Both the position numbers and the translations under genes were made by a program. This document shows positions 27,176-36,645 of a stretch of 64,000 bases of DNA, one piece after another; position 1 is the first letter of the stretch, and every line of letters begins with the position of its first letter. Where the stretch lies: the NCBI RefSeq assembly GCF_000317125.1, contig NC_019695.1, positions 608,336 to 672,335 of the forward strand. The letters run 5' to 3'. The notes beneath the pieces were generated by a model. It worked only from the letters and a program-made list of their open reading frames with translations, was not told where the DNA came from and did no database searches. The stretch is from Chroococcidiopsis thermalis PCC 7203 (lineage in GTDB: Bacteria > Cyanobacteriota > Cyanobacteriia > Cyanobacteriales > Chroococcidiopsidaceae).

Positions 27176-27267
27176 AAATGAGATTTTTCTCATCTTAAAT
27201 TCACAAGTTTGTTACTTTTATAGAGTAGTCTTGCACCTGTGAAGAAAATTCATGTATATTCTATTGA

Positions 27268-28887
27268 GTGTTTCTAGTCGCAGGGATTGTGTTACAGATT
27301 ATTAGCAATAATATTCGTACAAGCATATTTGTATTTGGTGCAACGCTGGCACTAACAAATAGCGTATTTGCCAGCGAATTGAAGCAAGAAAACACAGATT
27401 TAGAGCGAGCAAATAACTTATCTTCTAGTTTTAAGGAGAGCGCACCTTACGAAGCTAACAGTCTCGAGCGGATAACGCCTGTTTCCCAACTCGACAATAT
27501 TAGCGCTCGCGATTGGCAGTGGCAAACATTAAAATCTCTCAGCCAACGCTATAATACAACAATTGATTTTAATGGCGATCGCAGCTTCACACGTTATGAA
27601 TTTGCCTCTACTTTAGATGCTGTTTTAACTGAGATCTCAAAACTAATTGCTACAGGTGACGCTGAACGAGTGAGTCAAGCAGACATCACCAAATTGCAAA
27701 GATTGCAAACAGAATTTGCTGCTGAATTAGCTAATCTACAAACAAGACGAGTAGAAGGATTAGAAAGTCAAACTCAACAGCTTGAAGCACAACAATTTTC
27801 TACAACTACAACTCTTTCAGGTCAAGTTATATTTGCCGTCAGCAGTGCTTTTGGTGACGAAAAAGCCGATGGTAGTAGTGAAAAAGTAGATAGCAATTTG
27901 GTTTTGAGCGATCGCGTGCGACTGACTTTTAATACTAGTTTCATGGGGGAAGATCGTCTGAGGGTGCGCATACAAGCGAATAACTTCCCCGGAGTTGAAG
28001 ATGCGACTGGGACAACAATGGCGCGATTGGGATTTGAAGGGGATAGCGAGAATCAGTTTGAGTTAACTCGCATCGAGTACCGCTTTCCGGTTGGCGAACA
28101 AACTACAGTTTATGCTGGGGTCTTCGGTAGCGGAATAGATGACTTTGCCGATACAGTCAATTCTTTCCTCGATAGTAGCAGTCGGGGGGCAATATCTCGC
28201 TTTGGCAGACGCAATCCGATATACAGACAAGGTTCGGGTACGGGAGTAGGTGTTGAATACGATTTGACTGAGGAGATTTCTCTGCAACTGGGTTATGTCG
28301 CTGAAGATGCTAACGAACCGGAATCTGGAATTGGTGGTAGTGCTTACGGCGCGATCGCGCAATTGTATTTTGAGTATAGCGATCGATTTGAGTTAGGTTT
28401 AACTTACATACATTCTTACAACCAGCTAGATACAGGTACGGGAAGCGAACTAGCCAACGATCCTTTTGATGAAAACAGCGATGCTATCCGAGCAAATTCT
28501 TATGGTGTTGCTACAACTTGGCAGATTAATCCTAAATTTGCGATCGGTGGATGGATGGGTTTGACAAATGCGACAGCCGCAGATTTACCAGGTAATCCAA
28601 CCGCAGAAATTTTTAACTATGCTATCACCCTTGCCTTTCCTGACTTAGGGAAAGAAGGTAGCTTAGGTGGAATTGTTATCGGTCAACCACCAAAGGTTAC
28701 TAACAGCGATCTCAGCACAGATTTTCAAGACCGCAATACAGCTTGGCATTTTGAAGCATTCTACCGCTTTAAATTCAGCGAACAAATTTCAATGACTCCA
28801 GGTTTCTTAGTTATTATCAATCCCGAACACGATAACAATAACGATACTTTATATGTTGGGACAATTCGTACTACTTTTGAATTCTAA
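27268..28887 (+). CDS. Iron uptake porin (SLH domain plus OprB-like barrel)
   Basis: An outer-membrane porin of about 539 aa of the cyanobacterial SLH/OprB type. A signal peptide is visible (IFVFGATLALTNSVFAS, cut near residue 36), then the conserved VSQLDNISARDWQWQTLKSLSQRY SLH segment (about 71-125), a short coiled linker that would bind the peptidoglycan (about 140-180), and a beta-barrel ending in an aromatic residue (TTFEF). Related porins mediate diffusion of inorganic ions including iron. GTG at 27268 is used; GTG at 27289 is equally possible. No clear Fur box is seen. Confidence 0.88.
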   Translation: MFLVAGIVLQIISNNIRTSIFVFGATLALTNSVFASELKQENTDLERANNLSSSFKESAPYEANSLERITPVSQLDNISARDWQWQTLKSLSQRYNTTIDFNGDRSFTRYEFASTLDAVLTEISKLIATGDAERVSQADITKLQRLQTEFAAELANLQTRRVEGLESQTQQLEAQQFSTTTTLSGQVIFAVSSAFGDEKADGSSEKVDSNLVLSDRVRLTFNTSFMGEDRLRVRIQANNFPGVEDATGTTMARLGFEGDSENQFELTRIEYRFPVGEQTTVYAGVFGSGIDDFADTVNSFLDSSSRGAISRFGRRNPIYRQGSGTGVGVEYDLTEEISLQLGYVAEDANEPESGIGGSAYGAIAQLYFEYSDRFELGLTYIHSYNQLDTGTGSELANDPFDENSDAIRANSYGVATTWQINPKFAIGGWMGLTNATAADLPGNPTAEIFNYAITLAFPDLGKEGSLGGIVIGQPPKVTNSDLSTDFQDRNTAWHFEAFYRFKFSEQISMTPGFLVIINPEHDNNNDTLYVGTIRTTFEF

Positions 28888-28957
28888 TTAAGAGTTCTAA
28901 TTTAGACTACCGAACTACGAACGAGCTAGAGCAATCCAAATTGATTTGTAAACGTTT

Positions 28958-28995
28958 CCCGTGTAGAGACGTTACATGTAACGTCTCTACACGGG
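28958..28995. repeat. Palindrome family A, extended to 38 bp
   Basis: The core GTAGAGACGTTACA and its complement are perfect, and CCCGT/ACGGG extends the symmetry to a perfect 38-bp palindrome. It lies between the convergent porin and DUF4336 genes. Confidence 0.92.
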
Positions 28996-29023
28996 CAATC
29001 GATTTCACGATTATCTAAGAGCG

Positions 29024-29746
29024 CTATATCTGTAGATTTGTTATAGATAAAAACTTCTCATATCCTGCTTGTAATCGACATTTACCGTCACGTTCAATAA
29101 TACTACCATGAGCCATAATGACTCGATGAAAATCCCAGCAGAGAACTTTTTGAATTGACTGTTTTACCTTTTCTTTATCACGAGAAGCAAGTTTTTCTAA
29201 TCTGGTTGGTTCTAAGGAGCGATCGCCTCCTATAATTCTGAAAACTAATTGTGTTTGCCAAGGAAAACTAGCATCGACATGAAATGCTGTATCTGTCAAT
29301 ACCAAAGTTTGGCTTTCTCGATGCCAAAATACAATTTCATTTAATATTCCCGAATTGTCGATACCTATAGTTTGAAATCCCGCAAATAAAAGATATTCAA
29401 CTTCATTCAAATCGCCGATTTTACCACATTCGCTAAGGATGCGATCGCTCTTTATATCTGGTCTTTTCAAGTCTAAACCTGGAGCAATCCAAATCTCGGC
29501 ATTAGGATAAATCGACTTGAAGTTGTTGAGAAAAAGATGATGATAGCAATTTGGCGCGATAATTGTGGTGACGTGACCCAGTGCGTTAATTTGCTGAATA
29601 GTTGTTTCATCAACATCAATGGGAGAAATAATTATAAGTTCGCCATTGTCAAGGCGAATTACTGTCATTCTCGTTCCCACTTCTAGACCTAAAAACTTAA
29701 GTTGCCGTTCGCCAACCCAGATATTTCGATCGATTTCTCTCAGCAT
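29024..29746 (-). CDS. DUF4336 family protein (metallo-beta-lactamase-like fold)
   Basis: A 240-aa protein recognised as DUF4336. The N-terminus LREIDRNIWVGERQLKFLG and the sequence APNCYHHLFLNNF plus LTDTAFHVDASFP and IMAHGSIIERDG resemble a degenerate metallo-beta-lactamase fold in which not all metal ligands are obvious. Some members have been linked to hydrolase activity, but the function is unknown. It is divergent from the TetR regulator at 29889, with two palindromic sites between them, so it is a likely target. Confidence 0.8.
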   Translation of the reverse strand: MLREIDRNIWVGERQLKFLGLEVGTRMTVIRLDNGELIIISPIDVDETTIQQINALGHVTTIIAPNCYHHLFLNNFKSIYPNAEIWIAPGLDLKRPDIKSDRILSECGKIGDLNEVEYLLFAGFQTIGIDNSGILNEIVFWHRESQTLVLTDTAFHVDASFPWQTQLVFRIIGGDRSLEPTRLEKLASRDKEKVKQSIQKVLCWDFHRVIMAHGSIIERDGKCRLQAGYEKFLSITNLQI

Positions 29747-29802
29747 AAGGTTAGGGTGTGGGGTTTACTGAATGCCATAATTAGCGATCGCCCTTCTAAA
29801 CG

Positions 29803-29841
29803 TGAGGAATCCTCATATTTGCATAATCTGAGAAATCCTCA
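29803..29841. promoter_or_regulatory. Paired TetR-type operator palindromes
   Basis: TGAGGAATCCTCA (29803-29815) is a perfect 13-bp palindrome. TGAGAAATCCTCA (29829-29841) differs by one base. Their centres are 26 bp apart, and the outer flanks AAACG/CGTTT are also inverted copies, so the pair extends over 29798-29846. They lie in the divergent DUF4336-TetR promoter region, 47 bp before the TetR start. Confidence 0.7.
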
Positions 29842-29888
29842 CGTTTGTCAAGAGAGACAGATAAACCCGACCGTACGATTATCGATCC

Positions 29889-30527
29889 ATGACTTCCAGG
29901 CATTTACCGCAACAATCCCGTAGCAGAAAAAGATTTGAGCAAATTCTGCAAGCCGCCGCCGCAGTGTTTGCCGAAGTTGGCTATGAAGCAGCTTCTACGG
30001 AGGCGATCGCACAACGGGCAAATACTTCTATTGGCTCGCTTTATCGCTTTTTTCCAGATAAATCTGCGGTTTTATACGCCTTGGCAGAGAGATATGCCGA
30101 GCAAATGCGGGATTTATTTGTCACTAAGTTCAATTCCTCAACAGTAGATCGACCTCTGGCTCAGGTGGTCAGCGATACAGTCGAAGCGTTTGATGATTTT
30201 TTCACGACCGTACCAGGGGCGCAAGCAATTATGTTGCGATCGCGAGTTTCTCCTGAGTTACAGGCGGTGAATCAACGTGCCGATCGCGAAATTGTGGCAC
30301 ATTTAGAAGCTTTTTTTGCCTTGCGACAACCGCAGATGGAACCAGAGCAACGCCAGCTAGCGGCTTTAGTCAGCGTAGAAATTACTGGAGCGTTACAGCT
30401 ATTATCCCTTGCCCAAACAGAACGGTTACGACAGCAGATCGTGACTGAAACCAAACACATTTTAATTCGCTATCTTCAACCGCTTTTTCCCGATTGCGAT
30501 CCGACAAATGAGAAAGTTGGGAGCTAA
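29889..30527 (+). CDS. TetR/AcrR family transcriptional regulator
   Basis: A 212-aa repressor. The N-terminal HTH (about 12-58) is RKRFEQILQAAAAVFAEVGYEAAS, then AIAQRANTSIGSLYRFFPDK, the textbook TetR pattern. The C-terminal helical domain (about 65-205) binds the effector and dimerises, with no identifiable ligand. It probably represses itself and the divergent DUF4336 gene through the palindromes just upstream. Confidence 0.92.
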   Translation: MTSRHLPQQSRSRKRFEQILQAAAAVFAEVGYEAASTEAIAQRANTSIGSLYRFFPDKSAVLYALAERYAEQMRDLFVTKFNSSTVDRPLAQVVSDTVEAFDDFFTTVPGAQAIMLRSRVSPELQAVNQRADREIVAHLEAFFALRQPQMEPEQRQLAALVSVEITGALQLLSLAQTERLRQQIVTETKHILIRYLQPLFPDCDPTNEKVGS

Positions 30528-30673
30528 TACTAAGGCGATCGCATAACCCAGATAAGCGCGATCGTCCTAATGCTAAATACTCCCATGTAGGATTATCATG
30601 AAGTCATTTGCAAGATAACTTAAGGAAACTTATCTGAGTGAATAAATGAAGAAATTTTTTATAATTTAGCAAC

Positions 30674-30704
30674 AAAAAAGTAGGGTCAGTATTACCCACC
30701 CTAC
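30674..30704 (-). terminator. Rho-independent terminator after the PhoX-like gene
   Basis: On the minus strand GTAGGGT/ACCCTAC forms a 7-bp stem followed by six T. It is about 90 bp downstream of the phosphatase stop codon, with heptamer repeats (30705-30790) in between. A similar sequence at 34987 lacks the T-run. Confidence 0.7.
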
Positions 30705-30790
30705 TAATAGCCAGTCACTGGTTACAAGTCGTAAGTCGTAAGTTGAAATTAACTGGTCACTGATAACTGATAACTAATAACTGATAACTG

Positions 30791-33232
30791 TTAAACAAAG
30801 CGATCGCCTTTACCACCTTTACGGCGAATGCCGATTACGGAAGGACGGGGTGGTCCATAAAGATCTCCAGCTAAATTGCTGGGCCAATTACTACCGCGTG
30901 GGACAGTTCTGTTTTGCGTAAACAGAGTTCCATCTAAATTCAGCATTTCAATGTCGCGATTGAGACTTTGAGGTGGATTGAAAGGAACGTTCTCCCCAGG
31001 GTGCTGCACGCAGATAATTAAGGTATCGCTGACAAAGGTAGGTCCTGTCATTTCGCAGCGCGGCGGACCGTAGGCAAAGGGTACGATCTGCCCTGCATTC
31101 TCACCATCTAGAGGAATGTAGAACAGCCAGTTATTACCGAAAACTCCAATTAAATCGGATGTTTGAATGTTGAGATCGGAGGACGCACCTTCTACCACAG
31201 CTCCAACTACTGTATGGTCGATGTTGAGTGGTTTTGCTGCTGCTCCTTCACCAAAACCGTTGTGAGAGCCAGTAGACATATCCGTGACACCCCAAACGTT
31301 ATTTTGGCTGTCGAAAGCAAGGTTATCCACGTTAGCAAAACCGTCTCCTGGCTCGGCTCCTGCTTCCCCACCTTTGGCTAAGCGTTCCCAACGGAAAGTT
31401 AGACCTGTATTATCGGAACTGTTTTCAGTAATCTTAAACAGTTCTCCTGAAGGCTGTCCGGCGTTGACATCTTTGCTGTACTTAGAGACAACAAATATCC
31501 GAGAATCTGGATAACCATCGCTACCTGGCGCACCATCGGTATAAGCGATGAAGACTTCCCTTGAATTGCGAGGATTAATTTCCAAATCTTCAGGACGAGC
31601 GGTAGGAGTACCACCAATCAAGTTAGCAGCTAAAAAGGCATCAACTAACACCGCGCCTTGACTGGTATAGAAATCTGAGAGTTTCTTACCTTGGTAGTCC
31701 TTTAAAGCCGTAGCTTCATTCTCAGTGGTGATGTTGTACTTACCACCGTCTTTTGTTTGTGCGGCAATGCCGTTGCGTCGCGGTAGTGGTAGCAGTGCGT
31801 CGCGCGTCGCTTCACCCAAGGCTTGAATTTCCACCGAGCCAAGTGTGGAAGGGGAAATGGGATTGGTACTCGCACCAATCTCTAACGGTAGCCATTCACC
31901 CGTACCGTCAGGATTGTAACGAGCAGTGTAGAGCGTACCCGTCTCGAATAGTTCGCTATTTTTCTTGTCTTCAGGGGATTTGACCTTCCCTGCACTGACA
32001 AATTTATAGGTGTGTCCGCCACGGCGATCGTCACCCATATAGGCAACGAGTTTTTTGCCAGACTCCGCCACCATAGTGATATTCTCATGACGGAAGCGAC
32101 CGAGAGCAGTATGTTTGCGCGATCGCCATTTGGGATCGGCGGGATCGATTTCGACCATCCAGCCGTATTTTTCCCCTACCATCCCGAATTCAGCTCCAGT
32201 CGTGCCTTCGGTGTATTCTGTCTGCGTACCGTTAGGTAGAACTGCTTCTGTAACTCCGACGAAGAACGCTTCACTAGCTTGGAAGTTCTCCTCTGCGGAC
32301 ACGATCGTTCCCCAGGGAGTCGTACCACCAGAACAGTTGTGTCCCGTACCGATGATTTTGCTCCCCAATCCATCGGTGTTGATGGCTTCAAACACGTCCT
32401 TAGCAGCCGTACCCGTACCGATGAGGTAGTTGAGATCGCCTTTCTGGTAGCTTTTTTCACCCCAGGATGTGACTTCTTTGTAAGCATCAGTGCGATCGCT
32501 ATTGATTCCCAAGCCTGACAGGGTGTGGATGCGGCGATTTTTCGGGTCTTTGACAACGCTGTAACGTCTGTCATCACCTTGGCGAATTCTGACAATCGAG
32601 CCACCCATGTTGTAGAGAAACTCACCTAGCAGGGTGCGGTTTTTCTCGCTGATATTGATTCCTAAATAAGGGAAAGATTCGGAAAACCCTGCCAAATCTT
32701 CTGGGGTTTCAGGCGCGAGAAGAGAAATGGGGTAGGAGACGTATTCGTGGTTCACCCACAAGTAGCCGTCTTTAACAGCAATGCCGTCGTAGTGGATGCC
32801 ATTACCAATGTCGTTTTCTTTTCCCCTAACTTTGGTTCCGTTAATTGGCACGAAGCCAGTGTAGTCGCAGTTGTAACCAAAATAATCGTCTGGGTTGGGG
32901 AAGACGCGATCGCCCCAGCCAACAATGACGTACCGCTCGTATTCTGGTGGTACGATGACATCATCGTAGACGGTATATTTCGTCAATCTCGCATCTGTCG
33001 ATGGTTGTAAAACTTGCCCTTTTTCACTGCCTGCTGGTAGGTAACTAGGCAGTTGTTGATAAATGGGTAACGGATGGGGCAATCGTACAGGGGTGAACGA
33101 TAAAGCCTCAGCTGCTTGGGCAGCGTTAGAACCAGCACCAAACAGTTTATTCTCTAGCACGGGTGAGAAAGCAGCAGCACCAACACCCGCACCGAAGAAA
33201 ACTAACAGCTGCCTCCGAGTAATTCTAGACAT
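30791..33232 (-). CDS. PhoX family phosphatase (DUF839), Tat-exported
   Basis: An 813-aa exported protein of the PhoX/DUF839 type: Ca- and Fe-dependent alkaline phosphatases that liberate phosphate from organic esters outside the cytoplasm. Tat signal: ITRRQLLVFFGAGVGAAAF with Arg6-Arg7. The family signatures are present: WGDRVFPNP, GYNCDYTGF, YDGIAVKDGYLWVNHEYVSYP, GTGHNCSGGTTPWGTIVSAEENF and FRHENITMVAE. The length is typical of the long cyanobacterial group. I found no convincing Pho box upstream. Substrate specificity is inferred from the family only. Confidence 0.88.
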   Translation of the reverse strand: MSRITRRQLLVFFGAGVGAAAFSPVLENKLFGAGSNAAQAAEALSFTPVRLPHPLPIYQQLPSYLPAGSEKGQVLQPSTDARLTKYTVYDDVIVPPEYERYVIVGWGDRVFPNPDDYFGYNCDYTGFVPINGTKVRGKENDIGNGIHYDGIAVKDGYLWVNHEYVSYPISLLAPETPEDLAGFSESFPYLGINISEKNRTLLGEFLYNMGGSIVRIRQGDDRRYSVVKDPKNRRIHTLSGLGINSDRTDAYKEVTSWGEKSYQKGDLNYLIGTGTAAKDVFEAINTDGLGSKIIGTGHNCSGGTTPWGTIVSAEENFQASEAFFVGVTEAVLPNGTQTEYTEGTTGAEFGMVGEKYGWMVEIDPADPKWRSRKHTALGRFRHENITMVAESGKKLVAYMGDDRRGGHTYKFVSAGKVKSPEDKKNSELFETGTLYTARYNPDGTGEWLPLEIGASTNPISPSTLGSVEIQALGEATRDALLPLPRRNGIAAQTKDGGKYNITTENEATALKDYQGKKLSDFYTSQGAVLVDAFLAANLIGGTPTARPEDLEINPRNSREVFIAYTDGAPGSDGYPDSRIFVVSKYSKDVNAGQPSGELFKITENSSDNTGLTFRWERLAKGGEAGAEPGDGFANVDNLAFDSQNNVWGVTDMSTGSHNGFGEGAAAKPLNIDHTVVGAVVEGASSDLNIQTSDLIGVFGNNWLFYIPLDGENAGQIVPFAYGPPRCEMTGPTFVSDTLIICVQHPGENVPFNPPQSLNRDIEMLNLDGTLFTQNRTVPRGSNWPSNLAGDLYGPPRPSVIGIRRKGGKGDRFV

Positions 33233-33822
33233 GAAACTCCCTCTTGATTCGGAATCGCCAGATCCTCAAGTTTGAAAACGTCTGTATTGCAATTATTAGT
33301 AGAGAGTGCAGAGTGCTATTAGCTCTTGGTTCCTTCAGGTTTCAACGCGATAACTATGCTCGCGCCTTTTCTATTAGCTTATGTATTTTTAATTACAAAC
33401 ATATCAAACAAAAGCTTGGATTGAGCTGTAACCAAAAGACGCGCTCTCGCTTTTTCTCTACTACTAATTATTAAGACAGGGACTTATTTTCAAACAAATA
33501 TTGTTGCCTCTGTTACGATAATCCCGCAACATTAAGGTGAGTTAATCGCCTGGTTAATACTGAGTCATTTTTTTACATTAGGTTGCTATAGTTAACTTTA
33601 TATAGAACACAATAAGCAAATATATCTAGTCATCAATTTGCAAAATTTAGTTTGCTTGCTGAAAGCTATTTTCTCAATTCAGCTAGTAGTTTAAATGCGA
33701 GCCTATCGGATATACTTTGTTGTTTAAACAATTTTCTCCGCGTCACCTCTGCGATCGCAACAATAGATCGGTGTGTATAAAAAAATCAAAATTTGCAGAA
33801 TTACGTACATTTCTCATTTCAA
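33233..33822. other. Intergenic region without recognised genes
   Basis: About 590 bp, AT-rich, between the PhoX-like promoter and the end of the next gene on the same strand. I see no long frame with coding character, no repeat family and no RNA gene here. Confidence 0.6.
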
Positions 33823-34314
33823 TTAGTCATCGCGATAGGCGGGATCGTCTTCTTTTAACCTACGCGCAGTATTTACATTCGCAGGAGTACGCTGACTATC
33901 GGTTGCAGTTCCATTTGGCGATGAGGAAAAGCCTAACAAAAGTGCGGAGTTGCTGAAGTATCTCGTCCAGTGACTCAACACGGGTTGCGATCGCCAATCG
34001 ACTCGCGAGACTTGAGTATGGAGTAAAGGGACTTGTTGCCCATTGCGATCGCCTACTACCGTTACAGTGATTTCTGTAACTTTGGGTTTTCGCTCGAACT
34101 CTTGCTGAATTAACTTGCTAGTCTGTGACTCAGCTTGCTGCATCAAACGAGCAAAAGAAGGCATTCCCTCAGAACTGAGGACGAGATTTAAAGATTTAGG
34201 TTGCGCTCTAGCTGGGGTAGAATACCAGCAGCTTACACACATTGTTGCGACTAAAATTGTTTTTACTGAAGCGATCGCTTTAAATAATCGAAGTTGTTGA
34301 AAAACACTCATCAT
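33823..34314 (-). CDS. Hypothetical secreted protein, 163 aa
   Basis: The N-terminal 37 residues form a signal peptide (IASVKTILVATMCVSCWYST followed by PARAQ, with AxA cleavage). The mature part is about 125 residues, basic to neutral, with a beta-rich central segment (TEITVTVVGDRNGQQVPLLHT) and a disordered tail rich in Thr, Asn and charged residues. No family is recognised. It is on the same strand as the PhoX-like gene and about 590 bp upstream, so cotranscription is not supported. Confidence 0.6.
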   Translation of the reverse strand: MMSVFQQLRLFKAIASVKTILVATMCVSCWYSTPARAQPKSLNLVLSSEGMPSFARLMQQAESQTSKLIQQEFERKPKVTEITVTVVGDRNGQQVPLLHTQVSRVDWRSQPVLSHWTRYFSNSALLLGFSSSPNGTATDSQRTPANVNTARRLKEDDPAYRDD

Positions 34315-34424
34315 CTTGACTAAATGCTTAATTTCTGCATAGCTACGAGGAGGGAAGGAGAAATGCAGACTGTTCCTAAGTTTAGCGATCGCGCTTTAAT
34401 AAGTCAGTAAGTCCGGGTTAACTT

Positions 34425-34540
34425 TCAGTTATTAGTTATCAGTGACTCGTGGCTAGTGGCTGGTGACTAGAAAAGAATTCAGCCACCAGCCATTCACTCA
34501 TGACCAACTACCAATTACCCATTACCATTTACCGACTACC
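34425..34540. repeat. Heptamer repeats upstream of the YjbQ gene
   Basis: ATCAGTG, GGCTAGT, CAACTAC and ATTACCC/ATTACCA units run up to the start of the YjbQ-like gene and create an artificial N-terminal extension. Confidence 0.75.
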
Positions 34541-34981
34541 GTGCCGATCATTAATAAATTCATTGAAATCGAAACCACTCAAGGAATTAATATTCACAAT
34601 ATTACACCAGCAATTGAGAAGATAGTATCCGCCACAGGAATTAGTAATGGACAAGTTTTAGTCTTTTCTCGTCATACTACGACCGCATTAGCGATTAATG
34701 AAGACGAAGAAAGATTACTAGAAGATATCAAAGTTTTTTTAAGCAAATTAGTACCCGAATCAGAACGCTACTTGCATAACGACTTGCACTTAAGAAAAAA
34801 TATCCCGGAAGACGAGCCGATAAATGCTCACTCGCACTTAATGGCGATGATGCTTAATAATAACGAAATTATTCCCATAGTCGATGGAAAACTTGGATTA
34901 GGAACCTATCAATCAGTTTTATTTTTTGAATTAGACGGCGCTCGAAAAAGAACAATTCTGTGTCAAATTTGGGGCGAATGA
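34541..34981 (+). CDS. YjbQ family protein (UPF0047, secondary thiamine-phosphate synthase-like)
   Basis: A 146-aa compact beta-rich protein of the YjbQ/UPF0047 family, some members of which have a weak thiamine-phosphate synthase activity. Family motifs are FSRHTTTALAINEDEE (about 43-58), the DLHLRKNIPEDEPINAHSHLMAMM segment with conserved His residues, and the C-terminal QSVLFFELDGARKRTILCQIWG. I use GTG at 34541; an upstream ATG would add 26 residues from heptamer repeats. No TPP riboswitch is seen. True function is uncertain. Confidence 0.82.
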   Translation: MPIINKFIEIETTQGINIHNITPAIEKIVSATGISNGQVLVFSRHTTTALAINEDEERLLEDIKVFLSKLVPESERYLHNDLHLRKNIPEDEPINAHSHLMAMMLNNNEIIPIVDGKLGLGTYQSVLFFELDGARKRTILCQIWGE

Positions 34982-35017
34982 TAAAAGTAGGGTGGGTATT
35001 GTCCACCTTAATATAAA

Positions 35018-36130
35018 TCAAAAACTGAGATTGTCTTTCCCTTCAGTAGAAGCCGCATCCTCATGCGTGATGGTAATTTTAGCCGCTACAGTAGAACGCC
35101 GCAGGTTACGAATTGCATCAATAGTATTTTTAATCGTACCAGCCAGGGGAACAGCTACAATTGCACCCAAAAAACCACCCATTTCAGCGCCAGTCAAGAT
35201 GGCAATAAAGATCCAAATTGGGTTGAGTCCCGTAAAATTGCCCATCAATCTAGGTGCTAGCACGTTATCTTTAATTTGTTGCAACACAATTGCCGCCAAA
35301 GCAACTTGCAACCCCAGCAACCAATTTTGCACCATGACTAACAGCGTGACTGTACCAATGCCCAAGCTAGCGCCAATAAATGGGATGAGTTCAGCTACAC
35401 CAATTAAAAGGGCAAACAATAGAGCAAATGGCACGTTGAGAACTACGAAAATTGGGGTTAAAGCGGCAAACATGAATAACCCCAGTAATAGTTGAGTCAG
35501 AAAGAAATTTTGAAAATTGAGTCGCAAGGAAGCACTAAACGGAAGTCCAATCTCTGGTGGTAGGAAGCTAATGAGACCGCGCCAGAGGCGATCGCCGTAG
35601 AGCAGCATGTAAAATGCCAGTACCACCACTAAAATTGTCTCGATTAACCACGACAGCGTCCCGAGGGCAACTCCAAACGCCTGTTCTGGTATAGATGGCA
35701 AGCGTCTTTCAATCGTATCGTTAACGCGATTGCTAAAACCGCTCAGATCGAGAGGTAACTTTCTTACCCGCGCCCAGCTATCTAGTCTTCCCAACTGTGT
35801 TTGAATTGTATTTAACCAATCGGGAATTCTTTGAATCAATTCGATCGTTTGGTCGTAGACCAATGGTACTAGAGTTAGACCGATCGCCACCAACAAGACT
35901 AAACTCAAAAATAGAACGACGATGACTGCCTGAGAGCGGCTAAAGCCAACTCGCTCGAAAAACCGGACTGGGTAATTGAGTAGAAAAGCCAAAATAGCCG
36001 CGATCGTCAATACGGCGATCGTATGCTGAAAATATTGAAAAGCTTGACTCAATAACCAAATATTCAGAGCAATAACAGGACCGCTCAAACCGTAAATCGC
36101 TAAACGCTGCCAAGAGGCTGAACGGCGCAT
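35018..36130 (-). CDS. AI-2E family transporter (PerM/UPF0118)
   Basis: A 370-aa integral membrane protein with about eight helices. An N-terminal pair is followed by a soluble amphipathic stretch (about 85-150) and the C-terminal group containing VAELIPFIGASLGI and the QQIKDNVLAPRLMGNFTGLNPIWIFIAILTGAEMGGFLGAIVAVPLAG region that defines the family. Members move autoinducer-2 or ions in other bacteria; the substrate is unknown in cyanobacteria. The C-terminus is cytoplasmic and charged. It is divergent from the YggT gene, with GTAAGTC repeats in between. Confidence 0.88.
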   Translation of the reverse strand: MRRSASWQRLAIYGLSGPVIALNIWLLSQAFQYFQHTIAVLTIAAILAFLLNYPVRFFERVGFSRSQAVIVVLFLSLVLLVAIGLTLVPLVYDQTIELIQRIPDWLNTIQTQLGRLDSWARVRKLPLDLSGFSNRVNDTIERRLPSIPEQAFGVALGTLSWLIETILVVVLAFYMLLYGDRLWRGLISFLPPEIGLPFSASLRLNFQNFFLTQLLLGLFMFAALTPIFVVLNVPFALLFALLIGVAELIPFIGASLGIGTVTLLVMVQNWLLGLQVALAAIVLQQIKDNVLAPRLMGNFTGLNPIWIFIAILTGAEMGGFLGAIVAVPLAGTIKNTIDAIRNLRRSTVAAKITITHEDAASTEGKDNLSF

Positions 36131-36211
36131 TTCTCACACCACCCACAATAGTTGCTCCACCACTAATCCTCGATTTTAGTGGCAAAATCTATTTAAGTGA
36201 CAGGGTAAAGT

Positions 36212-36308
36212 TGTAAGTCGTAAGTCGTAAGTCGTAAGTCGTAAGTTAGACATCTAAATTTGCTTCTTACCTCTTGCCAACTACCAATTACCCATTACCA
36301 ATTACCAA
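36212..36308. repeat. Heptamer repeats (GTAAGTC, ATTACCA)
   Basis: Five GTAAGTC units at about 36212-36246 and ATTACCC/ATTACCA units from about 36280 to 36308 fill the divergent gap. Confidence 0.8.
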
Positions 36309-36317
36309 TGACCATAT

Positions 36318-36605
36318 ATGACAACTGCTGCGATCGCAAATTTGGTGCTGGGGATCTTTCTCGGCTTAATGATTCTGCTATTTATCTTCCGCATCGTGCT
36401 GACTTGGTTTCCCCAAATAGACCTTAAGCGTTTTCCATACAACTTAATTGCCATGCCAACAGATCCCTTGTTAGTACCGATGCGAAAACTTGTACCACCC
36501 ATAGGCGGTGTGGATATTACCCCCATCATCTGGGTCGGAATTTTTAGCCTGTTGCGAGAAATTCTGCTCGGTCAGCAAGGACTGCTGATGATGCTGATGC
36601 ATTGA
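36318..36605 (+). CDS. YggT family membrane protein (Ycf19-like)
   Basis: A 95-aa protein with two hydrophobic helices (about 8-30 and 72-88) around the conserved loop RIVLTWFPQIDLKRFPYNLIAMPTDPLLVPMRKLVPPIGGVDITPIIW, with the W-F-P and P-x-R-x-x-P-P motifs of YggT/Ycf19. In cyanobacteria and chloroplasts relatives affect thylakoid organisation or division. The copy is monocistronic and is followed by palindrome family A. Confidence 0.88.
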   Translation: MTTAAIANLVLGIFLGLMILLFIFRIVLTWFPQIDLKRFPYNLIAMPTDPLLVPMRKLVPPIGGVDITPIIWVGIFSLLREILLGQQGLLMMLMH

Positions 36606-36613
36606 AATTTTAT

Positions 36614-36641
36614 GTAGAGACGTTACATGTAACGTCTCTAC
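36614..36641. repeat. Palindrome family A, perfect 28 bp
   Basis: A perfect copy of the GTAGAGACGTTACA palindrome lies 8 bp after the YggT stop and 4 bp before the accC stop, between two convergent genes. Confidence 0.92.
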
Positions 36642-36645
36642 CGAT

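Noticed and set aside
27176-27200. Hairpin ATGAGA/TCTCAT as terminator of the flippase gene
   Set aside because: The stem is short and AT-rich and no T-run follows on the plus strand.
33233-33500. Pho box upstream of the PhoX-like gene
   Set aside because: I could not find the tandem CTTAACC-like repeats on either strand at the right distance; at most a single half site.
34541-34600. TPP riboswitch upstream of the YjbQ gene
   Set aside because: The leader consists of heptamer repeats; no conserved CUGAGA or ACCUGAUCU-type segments seen.
35063-35260. 65-codon frame opposite the AI-2E transporter
   Set aside because: Antisense shadow of a real gene with no supporting signal.
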